From: CAWJNF01 sp963844235
GTDB lineage: Bacteria > Actinomycetota > Thermoleophilia > Gaiellales > Gaiellaceae
Reading direction: 5' to 3'
Assembly (NCBI GenBank): GCA_963844235.1
Contig: CAWJNF010000001.1
Location: 1 to 64,000 of the forward strand
Length of the DNA: 64,000 bases
Below, piece after piece: positions 51,782 to 60,377 of this stretch. Each line of letters opens with the position of its first letter. Within the stretch, counting starts at the first letter, position 1. The notes beneath the pieces are model-generated. The model did not search any database. It was not told the origin of the DNA and saw nothing but the letters and a program-made list of their open reading frames with translations. The translations under genes were made by a program, and so were the position numbers.

Positions 51782-51876
51782 GCTGCCATTCTCCCCAAAA
51801 CGGCGGCTCGTTCACACCCGCCCGCTGGCTGCGGGAGCGACGGCAGGCCGCTGCTACCATCCGGCTCGGGTTGCCG

Positions 51877-52365
51877 ATGCAGGAGATGGTCGTCTACGGA
51901 GTGAGCTTCGACATGGTGGGCAAGCAGCCAATCGTGCTTCTGAAGACCTCCGAGGGCAACAAGTTTTTGCCGATCTGGATCGGCCACCCCGAGGCCGCCG
52001 CGATCCTGGTCAAGCTCCAGGGCGCCGCGACGCAGCGACCCATGACGCACGACCTGCTGACCGACATCCTCGGCCAGCTGAACGCGAGGGTCGTCCAGAT
52101 CGCCGTTACCGAGCTCAAGGACAACACCTTCTACGCGCTCATCACGCTCACGATCAACGGTACGGAGGTCGAGATCGACTCCCGTCCCAGCGACGCGATC
52201 GCCCTCGCCGTCCGTTCCGGCGCGCCGATCTTCGCGGCCGACTCGGTGATCGAGGAGAGCGCCATCGAGTTCGAGCACGAGGACGTGAACGAGGAGGAGA
52301 TCGTCGAGGAGTTCAAGAAGTTCCTCGAGGACGTCTCGCCGGAGGATTTCCAGAAGGATTCGTAG
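51877..52365 (+). CDS. Bifunctional nuclease family protein (DUF151)
   Basis: 162 codons from ATG 51877 (TTG 51871 is the alternative). MVVYGVSFDMVGKQPIVLLK, LPIWIGHPEAAAILVKLQGA, MTHDLLTDILGQLNARVVQI and IDSRPSDAIALAVRSGAPIF are the BFN signature (R-P-S-D-A-I-A-L-A). The acidic C-terminal helix (EEEIVEEFKKFLEDVSPEDF) is standard. Members have DNase/RNase activity and occur across actinobacteria. The stop TAG is formed by the GTAGGGG of repeat C3. Confidence 0.9.
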   Translation: MQEMVVYGVSFDMVGKQPIVLLKTSEGNKFLPIWIGHPEAAAILVKLQGAATQRPMTHDLLTDILGQLNARVVQIAVTELKDNTFYALITLTINGTEVEIDSRPSDAIALAVRSGAPIFAADSVIEESAIEFEHEDVNEEEIVEEFKKFLEDVSPEDFQKDS

Positions 52366-52386
52366 GGGCCGGATCTCATCCGGCCC
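52362..52386. repeat. GTAGGGGC hairpin element, copy C3
   Basis: GTAG GGGCCGGAT-CTC-ATCCGGCCC. Reverse complement of C1 over all 25 bases. The TAG in GTAG is the stop codon of the nuclease gene. It lies between convergent genes (next stop 52408), so it can act as a terminator. Confidence 0.75.
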
Positions 52387-52407
52387 GCTGGCTACCGGCT
52401 TCTACGC

Positions 52408-52752
52408 TCAGGCTGCGCTGTGGCCGCCGCTCACCTCGCGCTTCACGACGTCGATCACTGTGGTGAAGAGCTCTCGCAACCCGTCTTCGCTGAGCGGACC
52501 GGCGTTGTGCTCGGCGAGGTGGGCGACGAGCCAGCCCTCGCGGGCCGGGTCGAGGAACGGGTATCCGCGCTCTTCCTTGTAGCGGCGGAGCTCCTCGACC
52601 AGGGCGATCCGCTCGTTCACGCGCTCGAGAATGGCGCGGTCGGTCTGCGCGATCTGCTCTCGCAGCTCGACGACGGCCGGGTCGGAGGTCCAGTCGCTCA
52701 ACGCGGAGCAGGATAGCTCGTGCCCGGCCGCGCGCATCACGGCCTCCGTCAC
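52408..52752 (-). CDS. Chorismate mutase, AroQ type
   Basis: 114 codons from GTG 52752 (GTGA overlap with the CPBP gene). VVELREQIAQTDRAILERVN, ERIALVEELRRYKEERGYPF, LDPAREGWLVAHLAEHN and GLRELFTTVIDVVKREV form the three AroQ helices with Arg, Lys (RRYKEERG), Asp (LDPAREG) and Glu positions expected for chorismate binding. Converts chorismate to prephenate for Phe/Tyr. The neighbours are unrelated; the coupling to a CPBP protease is unusual. Confidence 0.85.
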   Translation of the reverse strand: MTEAVMRAAGHELSCSALSDWTSDPAVVELREQIAQTDRAILERVNERIALVEELRRYKEERGYPFLDPAREGWLVAHLAEHNAGPLSEDGLRELFTTVIDVVKREVSGGHSAA

Positions 52753-53447
52753 ATCGAGGTAGCCACGGAGATCGCGATGCCGATCGCGTTGTACGCGGCG
52801 TGCGCGATGAACCCCGGCCAGACCGAGCCCGACCGGACTCGAACCCACGCGAGGCCGAGACCGAACACGACGAGCGGCGGCAAAGCGACGAGTAGGCCGT
52901 GCGCGAACGCGAACGCGAGGGCGGTTCCGGTGATGGCGACCGCCGGGCCGAACATGCCGAGCGCGGTGACGCCCAGTCCGCGATAGAAGAGCTCCTCGGC
53001 AAACGGACCCCACGTCGCGATCAGCAAGGCGTTGACGAGGAACGGCGCCAGGTCGTCCGGTCGCCATTCCTGTGGTGCGAGGCCCTGCTTCTCCCCGGCG
53101 TGGAGGATCGGCTCGAGCGCGGCCGCGACCACGATGGAGACTACGACCACGCCGGCCGCGTGCCAGAGGTAGCGCGGCTCGAAGCGGCGCAGGCCCAGCG
53201 CTCGCCGAGTGTCCGGGTACATCGACGCGATCCCGAACGTGAGCAGTACGAGCAGTCCGTACACGATGAGGGCGTTGGCGGCCGTCGACCACTCGTAGAT
53301 GGGCGGCTCTTCCTCGACTCGGTCGAGGTCGGCTAGCGAAAAGGTCGCCACGATCTGGAGCCCGGCCAGGACGAGCCAGAAGACAAGCGCCAGCGGCCGC
53401 CTGGGCTCCCCCAGCCGCTCGGCCGTCGGCTCCGACGTCACCGACAC
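52749..53447 (-). CDS. CPBP intramembrane metalloprotease
   Basis: 232 codons from GTG 53447. Hydrophobic segments near 20-38, 58-78, 95-112, 135-150 and 160-225. The active-site motifs are in order: GPFAEELFYRGLGVTALG (EExxxR-like EELFYRG), ALAFAFAHGLLVALPP (FxxxH) and PGFIAHAAYNAIG (HxxxN). CPBP proteases relate to CAAX processing and membrane protein turnover. Starts 4 bases after the HAD gene, same operon. Confidence 0.85.
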   Translation of the reverse strand: MSVTSEPTAERLGEPRRPLALVFWLVLAGLQIVATFSLADLDRVEEEPPIYEWSTAANALIVYGLLVLLTFGIASMYPDTRRALGLRRFEPRYLWHAAGVVVVSIVVAAALEPILHAGEKQGLAPQEWRPDDLAPFLVNALLIATWGPFAEELFYRGLGVTALGMFGPAVAITGTALAFAFAHGLLVALPPLVVFGLGLAWVRVRSGSVWPGFIAHAAYNAIGIAISVATSM

Positions 53448-53451
53448 GGTC

Positions 53452-54096
53452 TTACAGTCCGAGCCGCTCGGGCAGCGTGGCCAGCGGCGTTGGCTCGAAC
53501 GCGAGCCCCGCCTCGCGAGCGCCGTCGCGGTCGACGTCCGCGTCGCCGATGTGGAGAGCTCGATCCGGACGTACGCCGATCGCGTCGAGCGCTAGGAGGA
53601 AGATCGCCGGGTCAGGCTTCTCGGCCGCCGCCTCGGCCGATGTCACGACGGCCGCGAACAGGCTGTGCACGTCGAGCCGGCGGAGATGCTCGTGCAGGCC
53701 GATGTCCCAGTTGGCAACGCATGCGAGCGCCAACCCGCCACCACGCAAGCGGTCGAGTGCTGCGGCGACGCCGTCGATGAGCTGGAAGACGACGGCGTCC
53801 ATGAACACGGGGACGAACGCGGCGGCGTCGAGCTCCGCCCCGGCGGCATCGAGGAAGATCTGGATGCACTCGCGCCGCAGCGTCTCGAGGCTCTCGGCGT
53901 CTCGGCCCGTCAGGGAGCGCGGGCGGTAGTAGGCGGCTTCGGCGCGAAAAGCGGCTCGTACCTCCTCGTCCCGGCGCTCGACCCCGCGTTCCGCGAGGGC
54001 GAGGCGAAGCCGCTCGGTTGGATCTTCGAGCCGGAGGAGCGTGCCGAAGCCGTCGACCGTCACGGCGTCGAGGTCCGCGGCGTCAGCGGAAGGCAT
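53452..54096 (-). CDS. HAD-superfamily hydrolase
   Basis: 214 codons from ATG 54096; overlaps the 3' end of the solute-binding protein by 14 bases. LDAVTVDGFGTLLRLEDP carries the nucleophile Asp in the DxFGTL form seen in L-2-haloacid dehalogenase and YjjG-like members. GLALACVANWDIGLHEHLRR is motif II, AAEKPDPAIFLLALDAIG motif III (Lys), RALHIGDADVDRDGAREAGL motif IV. Mg-dependent phosphatase or dehalogenase; substrate unknown. Confidence 0.85.
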   Translation of the reverse strand: MPSADAADLDAVTVDGFGTLLRLEDPTERLRLALAERGVERRDEEVRAAFRAEAAYYRPRSLTGRDAESLETLRRECIQIFLDAAGAELDAAAFVPVFMDAVVFQLIDGVAAALDRLRGGGLALACVANWDIGLHEHLRRLDVHSLFAAVVTSAEAAAEKPDPAIFLLALDAIGVRPDRALHIGDADVDRDGAREAGLAFEPTPLATLPERLGL

Positions 54097-54988
54097 CGGG
54101 GTGAAGAGCGACCGCGATCGTCTGGAGCGCCTCGGCGACGTCGGGGCCCGGCTCCGCGACGAGCTCGACCGGCAGGAAGACGACCCGACCGTTGCGCACC
54201 GCGCGCAGGTCCCTCGTCTCGGGGGCACGCCGCAACGATTCGAGCGTGACGCCGGAGTCGGATGTGACCACGTAGACGTCGGGATCCCGGGTGGCGAGCT
54301 CCTCGGCGGTTATCGGCCCCTGTCCCGGGTCGGGCGCGACGTTGACGGCCTTCGCACGGCGCAGGAGATCGCCGAAGATCGAACGCTCGCGGATCGTGAC
54401 GAACAGCCCCGTGTCGACGAAGACATCCACCGGTTGCTCGCCGTCGATCCGCGCCTCGACCGCGTCGACGTCAGCCCGTATGCCGGCCGCGAGCGCTCGT
54501 GCCTCGGCCGGCCGGTCGAGCACGAAGCCGAGCTCGAGCACGGCTCGGACGATGTCATCGACAGTCGACGAGGGCAGGACGTACACCTGAGCACCCGTGC
54601 GGCGCTGTACCTGCGCGACGTCGACCGAGTCTGCCTCCAGCGTGGCGAGCACGAGATCGGGCTCGAGCGACACGGCCCTCGCGACGTCGATCCGGCCGAC
54701 CTCGGGCACGACGTCCGCGCGCTGCTCGCCGTTGATCGCCGCGGATCCGGGCGCACCTACGAGAGCTTCGCCGCCTCCCAGCGCATCGACGAGCTCGGCT
54801 GCGCCAGGGTCGAACGCCACGATGCGGGCCGGCGGCCCGCTGAGCGGGAGCGGCTCACCGCCGGCGCCCTGGACGGTCACCGGGTAATCGACCGAAAGGT
54901 TGCCGGTCGGCTCCTCGCGCTCGCCGCAGCCGGCGGCGAGGAGAAGGGCCGCGGCAGCGGCCGCGAGGAGCGGCATGGTCGATCGCAC
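54083..54988 (-). CDS. Substrate-binding lipoprotein, cobalamin/iron-siderophore class III
   Basis: 301 codons from GTG 54988 (ATG 54976 is also possible). MPLLAAAAAALLLAAGCGER is a lipoprotein signal with lipobox AAGC. PARIVAFDPGAAELVDALGG, GRIDVARAVSLEPDLVLATL, TGAQVYVLPSSTVDDIVRAV and RDPDVYVVTSDSGVTLESLR are the class III (BtuF/FhuD-like) fold with the long backbone helix. No permease or ATPase gene is adjacent, so it must partner with a distant transporter. No good Shine-Dalgarno seen. Confidence 0.85.
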   Translation of the reverse strand: MRSTMPLLAAAAAALLLAAGCGEREEPTGNLSVDYPVTVQGAGGEPLPLSGPPARIVAFDPGAAELVDALGGGEALVGAPGSAAINGEQRADVVPEVGRIDVARAVSLEPDLVLATLEADSVDVAQVQRRTGAQVYVLPSSTVDDIVRAVLELGFVLDRPAEARALAAGIRADVDAVEARIDGEQPVDVFVDTGLFVTIRERSIFGDLLRRAKAVNVAPDPGQGPITAEELATRDPDVYVVTSDSGVTLESLRRAPETRDLRAVRNGRVVFLPVELVAEPGPDVAEALQTIAVALHPDAFR

Positions 54989-55100
54989 GGGCCCGTATTG
55001 AATCAAGCGGCGGGGCTGCGCAGCCGCCTCGTGCGTGCGGAGGTCGACGGCGGCGCGCTCGACCGCCGTCCTCGCCGCCGACGAGATGTCACCATGTCCG

Positions 55101-55508
55101 ATGACGATGAGGCTATTCAGCGTCGAGGAGGCGAACGAGGCGCTCTCCGCCGTGCGTCCACTCGCCGAGCGACTCGTCGTCCTCGCCGGCCTGCTCCGTG
55201 CCCGCCAGGCGGATTCGGCTTCGCTCGCTGCGAAGGTTGCCGGCAACGGAGGCGCTGCGGCCCAGATCCTTGCCCTGCGCGAGGCCGAGCAGCAAGTAGC
55301 GGAGCCCGCGCACGAAGTGGCCGAGATCATCGCCGAGCTCGATGCTCTGGGCGTTCAGGTCAAGGACATCGAGGTGGGTCTCGTGGACTTCCCCGCCGAC
55401 CGGGGCGGCGAGACGGTGCTGCTGTGCTGGAAAGTCGGTGAAGAGGCGGTCGGCTACTGGCACGGCATGGAGGAGGGCTACGCAGGGAGGAAGCCGCTTC
55501 CGTTCTGA
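55101..55508 (+). CDS. DUF2203 protein
   Basis: 135 codons from ATG 55101. RLFSVEEANEALSAVRPLAE, then a helical middle (AAAQILALREAEQQVAEPAH), VAEIIAELDALGVQVKDIEV, GLVDFPADRGGETVLLCWKV and GEEAVGYWHGMEEGYAGRKP. The GLVDFP...LCW..GE...YWH...GY.GR.P pattern is DUF2203, widespread in actinobacteria with no known function. Complete. Divergent from the lipoprotein gene. Confidence 0.85.
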   Translation: MTMRLFSVEEANEALSAVRPLAERLVVLAGLLRARQADSASLAAKVAGNGGAAAQILALREAEQQVAEPAHEVAEIIAELDALGVQVKDIEVGLVDFPADRGGETVLLCWKVGEEAVGYWHGMEEGYAGRKPLPF

Positions 55509-55575
55509 AGAACCTTGTGGCGTGACCGACGATCGCCGTACGAGCTAGGGGTTCGCGGTACCCTCGATTGCAGGA

Positions 55576-57816
55576 ATGGCCACGGGAAACGGAAACGGCA
55601 GGAACGGGAACGGCGCCAACGGCCACGGGCGCCGCTCGCGCATGGACGCCGGCGCTCGTGCACGCCGGAAACGCCGCGAGCGCACGCGCCGTTCCCGCAA
55701 CGCCCGCCGCGTCAGCCTCCTCGTCGTCATTCTCGTCGTCATCGCGATCGTGGTCGGCGTGGCGACTGCCGGCCTCACAGGGGCGCAGGCCTTCAAGCAG
55801 AGCTGCACGCTCGAGTCTCTCGACGAGGTCGTGATCGGACGCAACTCGTTCGTCTACGACGCGAACGGGAACCTACTCGGAGGCATCCCGGCAGAGAACA
55901 ACCGTCAGCCGCTCGAGTACGACGAGATCTCGCCGCTGCTCATCCAGGCGACGGTGGCGATCGAGGACCAGCGCTTCTGGGAGCATTCGGGGGTCGACTA
56001 CGAGTCGATCGCGAGAGCCGCCTTCGCGAACTTCAAGGCGCAGGACGTCGTGCAGGGCGGCTCGACGATCACCCAGCAGCTCGTCCGAAACCTCTATCGC
56101 CCGGTCGGCACGGAGCAGACCCTGAAGCGGAAGATCAAGGAGGCCTGTCTCGCGCTCAAGCTGGACCAGGCATGGGAGAAGGAGCGGATCCTCGAGACGT
56201 ACCTGAACCAGGTGTACTACGGTCACCGGGCGTACGGAGTCGAGGCCGCTGCGCAGACGTACTTCTCGAAGTCCGCCCGCGAGCTGACGGTCGCGGAGGC
56301 GGCGCTCCTCGCCGGGCTCCCGCAAGCCCCGTCGTTCTTCGATCCGATCAACCGTCCGCAGGAGGCGGTCGATCGCCGCAACGACGTGCTCGCCGCCATG
56401 CGAGACGCCGGGAAGATCAGCGAGCGGGAATATCGCAAGGCTGTCGTGACGCAGGTCCACCTTCGCCCCGGCAAGCTGTTCACGGAGATCAAAGAGCCGT
56501 TCTTCTTCGGGTTCGTCCGCGACCAGCTCATCGCCGAGTACGGTGCCACCGTGGTGCGGGCAGGCGGCCTGCGAATCTACACGACGATCGACCCGCGTTG
56601 GCAGAAGCGTGCCGAGGAGGCGATCCGGGAGACGTTCAACGACCCCGCCGACCCCGCCTCGGCCATCGTGTCGATCAACCCGCGGAACGGCGCCATCCGC
56701 GCCATGGTCTCCGTGCTGCCGGGCAAGCAGCGCACGCAGTTCAACATCGCTGCGCAAGGACGCCGTCAGGCGGGCTCCTCCTTCAAGACCTTCGTGCTCG
56801 TCGAGGCCGTTCGCCGCGGCATCAACCCGGACTCCACCACGTACCTCTCGGCCCCGTTCACCTGGCAGCCGGAGGGGGTCACCGAGCCGTGGAGCCCCAA
56901 GACCTACGACGGCTCGTACTACGGCCCCTCGAGCCTGACTGCATCGACGCTGCGCTCGGACAACTCGGTCTACGCAAAGCTCACTCTCGATCTCGGCCCG
57001 GAGAGCATCGTCAAGATCGCGCGCGCGATGGGCGTCCGCTCGCCGCTCAAGCCGGTGGCCTCGATCGGCCTCGGCTCGAACGACGTCTCCGTGCTCGACA
57101 TGGCGTCGGGATACGCAACCCTGGCGGCCGGGGGCGTCTACCACGAGCCAATGGCCATCCGCCGCGTGGTGTTCCCGCGAGGCACCGAAGACACGTCGTC
57201 CGGTTGGGGTAAGCCCAGGCCGAAGCGGGTGATACCCGACGGCGTCGCCTATCAGGTGACGCGCATCCTCGAGCAGAACATGCTTTCGGGCACGGGTACG
57301 GGCGCGTACTTCGGCCGTCCGGCCGCGGGCAAGACCGGAACGACCGACGACCACACCGACGCGTGGTTCGTGGGCTACACGCCGCAGCTCGCGACTGCCG
57401 TCTGGGTCGGGTATCCGTCGGCGACGATCGAGATGACGAACGTCCACGGCATCTCCGTCTCCGGCGGCAGCTTTCCGGCGACGATCTGGAATCTGTTCAT
57501 GTCGCGTGTCCTCGCGAATGCGCCCGTGCTGGACTGGACGCTGCCGAAGCAACAGGTCGTCTGGCGGCCGTGGCACGGCGAGTACCAATTCAGCGGCGAC
57601 ACGTCGCAGATCGAGACCGACACGACGGAGACCGACACGACGGAGACGGAGACCGAGACCGCGCCCTCGATATCGGAGCAGCCGGCCGCGGAGGAGCCGT
57701 CCCCGCCGCCGGACACCGCCACCGCCCCCGCCGAGCCGCCACCGCCCGCGACGGAGCCGCCGCCGCCCACCGAGCTGCCTTCGGGTGCGACGGAGCCGCC
57801 CCCGCCCCCGCCCTAA
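55576..57816 (+). CDS. Class A penicillin-binding protein (PBP1A type)
   Basis: 746 codons. The cytoplasmic basic N-terminus (residues 1-45) is followed by one TM (VSLLVVILVVIAIVVGVATA). GT51: VAIEDQRFWEHSGVDYESIA with catalytic Glu, VQGGSTITQQLVRNLY, LETYLNQVYYGHRAYGVEAA. Transpeptidase: RRQAGSSFKTFVLVEAVRRG (Ser-x-x-Lys), STLRSDNSVYAKLTLDLG (SxN), GRPAAGKTGTTDDHTDAWFV (KTG). The C-terminal ~90 residues are Thr/Glu then Pro-rich, low complexity. Bifunctional glycan polymerase/crosslinker. Weak ribosome site (GCAGGA). Confidence 0.95.
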   Translation: MATGNGNGRNGNGANGHGRRSRMDAGARARRKRRERTRRSRNARRVSLLVVILVVIAIVVGVATAGLTGAQAFKQSCTLESLDEVVIGRNSFVYDANGNLLGGIPAENNRQPLEYDEISPLLIQATVAIEDQRFWEHSGVDYESIARAAFANFKAQDVVQGGSTITQQLVRNLYRPVGTEQTLKRKIKEACLALKLDQAWEKERILETYLNQVYYGHRAYGVEAAAQTYFSKSARELTVAEAALLAGLPQAPSFFDPINRPQEAVDRRNDVLAAMRDAGKISEREYRKAVVTQVHLRPGKLFTEIKEPFFFGFVRDQLIAEYGATVVRAGGLRIYTTIDPRWQKRAEEAIRETFNDPADPASAIVSINPRNGAIRAMVSVLPGKQRTQFNIAAQGRRQAGSSFKTFVLVEAVRRGINPDSTTYLSAPFTWQPEGVTEPWSPKTYDGSYYGPSSLTASTLRSDNSVYAKLTLDLGPESIVKIARAMGVRSPLKPVASIGLGSNDVSVLDMASGYATLAAGGVYHEPMAIRRVVFPRGTEDTSSGWGKPRPKRVIPDGVAYQVTRILEQNMLSGTGTGAYFGRPAAGKTGTTDDHTDAWFVGYTPQLATAVWVGYPSATIEMTNVHGISVSGGSFPATIWNLFMSRVLANAPVLDWTLPKQQVVWRPWHGEYQFSGDTSQIETDTTETDTTETETETAPSISEQPAAEEPSPPPDTATAPAEPPPPATEPPPPTELPSGATEPPPPPP

Positions 57817-57822
57817 TCCGTC

Positions 57823-59089
57823 ATGGCCACCGCGGACGCTGCCCCGGCTCGCCTCGTGCGGCCCGGCGGGTCAAGCGGCACGGTGCCCGCGGCCGCGCTC
57901 GCAGCCGGGGTCGGCACGTTCGTCCTCCTGGCCGTCGCAATCGCCGCGGCGCATCCGGGGAGCTCGCCGCTCTCGCCCGATCACGGCGGCGGCGACAGCC
58001 GCTGGGCCTGGCTCTATCTCGGCGCCGCGTCGGCCTCCTTCGCCGTCTACCTTGCCGGCCTGGCTGCGCTCGCGCGAAGCGCCGCTGCCGTCGTCCCGGT
58101 CGTCGTGGTGGCGGTGCTGATCCAGACGGCCCCGCTCGCAGGGCCCGTGTTGCTCTCCACGGACGTCTACACGTACTGGGCGTACGGCAGGGTCGCCGCC
58201 GTGCACGACGAGAACCCGTACCGGACGGCTCCCGAGGCCTTCCCGGAGGATCCCGCCTACGAGCGCATGGGCGCCGACTGGCGTGACACGACGTCCGTCT
58301 ACGGGCCAGGCTTCACACTCGGGTCCGAGGCGGTCGCCCTGGCTGCGGGCGAGTCGGACGGCGGAGCATCCTGGGCCTTCCGCGGGATCGCGACCGCCTC
58401 GATGGTCGCGCTGACCGTGCTCGCCGCGTTCCTCGCCCGCCGCCGCGCCTTCGCTGCGGCGTTCGTCGGCTGGAACCCGCTCCTGGCCGTTCACTTCGCC
58501 GGCGGCGGGCACAACGACGCGCTCATGATGGCCCTCGTGCTCGGTGCGCTGGCGCTGGCCGCAACAGGCCGGCGCCAGCTCGCCGGCGTGGCCTGGGTGG
58601 CGTCGATTGCGATCAAGTGGATCCCGGCCGTCTTCCTCGTGCTGCGTGCGCTCGAGGCGCGCGCCACGGGTCGACCGGTCCGGCACCTCGGCTTCGCGCT
58701 CGCCGCGGCCGCTGGTGATCGCCGTCGCGTCGTGGCGCTACGGGTGGGGTTGGCTCGAGTCGTTCGGGCCCCTCGCTCGCAACCTCGAGAAGCAGGCCGT
58801 CTATTCGATCCCGCATCGTCTGTCGGGGCTCGGGATCTCCGAGCATGCCGCAGCCCTGCTCGTCGGAGGCCTTGCCGCGGTCGCCTTCGTGTGGCTGCTC
58901 GTGGAGGCCTGGCGAGGACGAGCACGGCTCGGTCTGGCGGCAGGGATCCTGCTGATCGCGACGCCGTGGCTCGTCCCCTGGTACGCGGTCTGGGCCGTCC
59001 CTCTCGCGGCGATCGAGGAGGATCGGCTCGCACGGGGCCTCGCCCTGATCATGTCGGCCTACCTTCTGCGCGACGCCGTGCCGTTGTAG
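57823..59089 (+). pseudogene. GT-C polyprenol-phosphate mannosyltransferase-like protein, one frameshift
   Basis: ATG 57823, 6 bases after the PBP stop. TAPLAGPVLLSTDVYTYWAY, GRVAAVHDENPYRTAPEAFP and DWRDTTSVYGPGFTL are the GT-C motifs (STDVYTYWAYGR, NPY, YGP) of MptA/MptB-like alpha-1,6-mannosyltransferases. About ten TM helices follow. Near 58715 (GCGGCCGCTGGTGATC) one base too many moves the frame; reading continues LVIAVASWRYGWGWLES to LRDAVPL* at 59089. The stop TAG is provided by repeat C4. A single indel; sequencing error cannot be excluded. Confidence 0.75.
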
Positions 59090-59110
59090 GGGCCGGAGCT
59101 CATCTGGCCC
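59086..59110. repeat. GTAGGGGC hairpin element, copy C4
   Basis: GTAG GGGCCGGAG-CTC-ATCTGGCCC, two changes from C3 so the stem has mismatches. Its TAG is the stop of the mannosyltransferase frame. 47 bases before moeA. Confidence 0.7.
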
Positions 59111-59156
59111 GGCTGGCGATGGCGCCGCTCGACAAGCGATCGCTAGATTGCGACGG

Positions 59157-60362
59157 ATGGAGCCGATCTCGGTCGAGGAAGCGCAGCGCCTCGTTCTCGA
59201 ACGGGCGAAGCGCCTGGACGCGGAGCGCGTCCCGCTCGAGCGGGCGTACGGACGCGTCCTCGCCGAGCCGGTCGGCGCGGCCGTCGACCTGCCGCCCTTC
59301 CCGAGCTCGGCGATGGACGGATTCGCGCTCCGGTCGACCGACACGGCCGCGGCCCCGGTCAGCCTGACGTTGGCCGGCAGCGTGGCCGCCGGCGCCCCGT
59401 CGACGCGACCGCTCGGATCCGGCGAGGCCATGGCGATCTCGACCGGTGGTGTCGTGCCCGACGGCGCCGACGCCGTGATCCCGATCGAGCTCGCGAGGAC
59501 GGTGGACGGTCGGGTGGAGATCACCGAGACGGTCACGCCGGGCACGAACGTGCGCGGGCGAGGCGGGGACGTCACGGCCGGGGCGCTCCTGCTCGACGTG
59601 GGCACCGCGCTCGGCGCGGCGCAGGTGGGAGCGCTGGCTGCGGCTGGCATCGGGGAAGTCCGCTGCGCGAAGCGTCCGCGGGTCGGGATTCTCGTCACCG
59701 GCTCGGAGCTCGTGAAACCAGGAGACCCGCTTCGCCCCGGCGAGATCTACGAGTCGAACGGCCTCATGCTCGCCGCGCAGCTTCTCTCCGCCGGCGCCGT
59801 GCCGGCCCAGCTCGGCACCGTTCCGGACACCGAGGACGAGCATCGTAGCGCGATGGAAAAGGCGCTGCTCGGGTTCGACATGCTCGTCACGTCCGGCGGG
59901 GCGTCGGTCGGCCCGCACGACCTCGTGCGCCAGGTGCAGGCTGAGCTGCGGGTCGAGGAGGTGTTCTGGGGCGTCGCCATGAAGCCCGGCAAGCCCGTCG
60001 CCTTCGGTGTGCGCCGCGACCACCTGCTCTTCAACCTGCCGGGCAACCCCGTCTCCTCGCTCGTCTGCTTCGAGCTTCTCGTGCGGACGGCCGTCAACGC
60101 GCTACTCGGCCTTGCCGATCCACTGCCGGCCTTCAGCCGAGGAGTCCTCGGCGCGCCCGTGGCGCGCAACTCGGCTCGCGACGAGTTCGTGCGGGCGAGC
60201 CGCGAAGCCCATGAGGGAGGCGAGGTGCGCCTCCACCCGGTCGCCGGGCAGGATTCGCACATGATCGCGTCCGCTGCTCGTGCGGATTCGCTCGTGCACA
60301 TCCGGCGCGGCGATGAGGAGATCCCCGCCGACGAGGCGGTTCCCTACCTCCCGCTGCGGTAG
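59157..60362 (+). CDS. moeA: Molybdopterin molybdotransferase
   Basis: 401 codons from ATG 59157. MEPISVEEAQRLVLERAKRL, PFPSSAMDGFALRSTDTAAA (conserved SAMDG), AISTGGVVPDGADAVIPIEL, VGILVTGSELVKPGDPLRPG, EIYESNGLMLAAQLL, VTSGGASVGPHDLVRQV and LLFNLPGNPVSSLVCFELLV are the full MoeA signature set. Inserts molybdate into adenylylated molybdopterin for molybdoenzymes. No other moa/moe gene is present in the window. Confidence 0.96.
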   Translation: MEPISVEEAQRLVLERAKRLDAERVPLERAYGRVLAEPVGAAVDLPPFPSSAMDGFALRSTDTAAAPVSLTLAGSVAAGAPSTRPLGSGEAMAISTGGVVPDGADAVIPIELARTVDGRVEITETVTPGTNVRGRGGDVTAGALLLDVGTALGAAQVGALAAAGIGEVRCAKRPRVGILVTGSELVKPGDPLRPGEIYESNGLMLAAQLLSAGAVPAQLGTVPDTEDEHRSAMEKALLGFDMLVTSGGASVGPHDLVRQVQAELRVEEVFWGVAMKPGKPVAFGVRRDHLLFNLPGNPVSSLVCFELLVRTAVNALLGLADPLPAFSRGVLGAPVARNSARDEFVRASREAHEGGEVRLHPVAGQDSHMIASAARADSLVHIRRGDEEIPADEAVPYLPLR

Positions 60363-60377
60363 CGTCAGCTCCCTTCG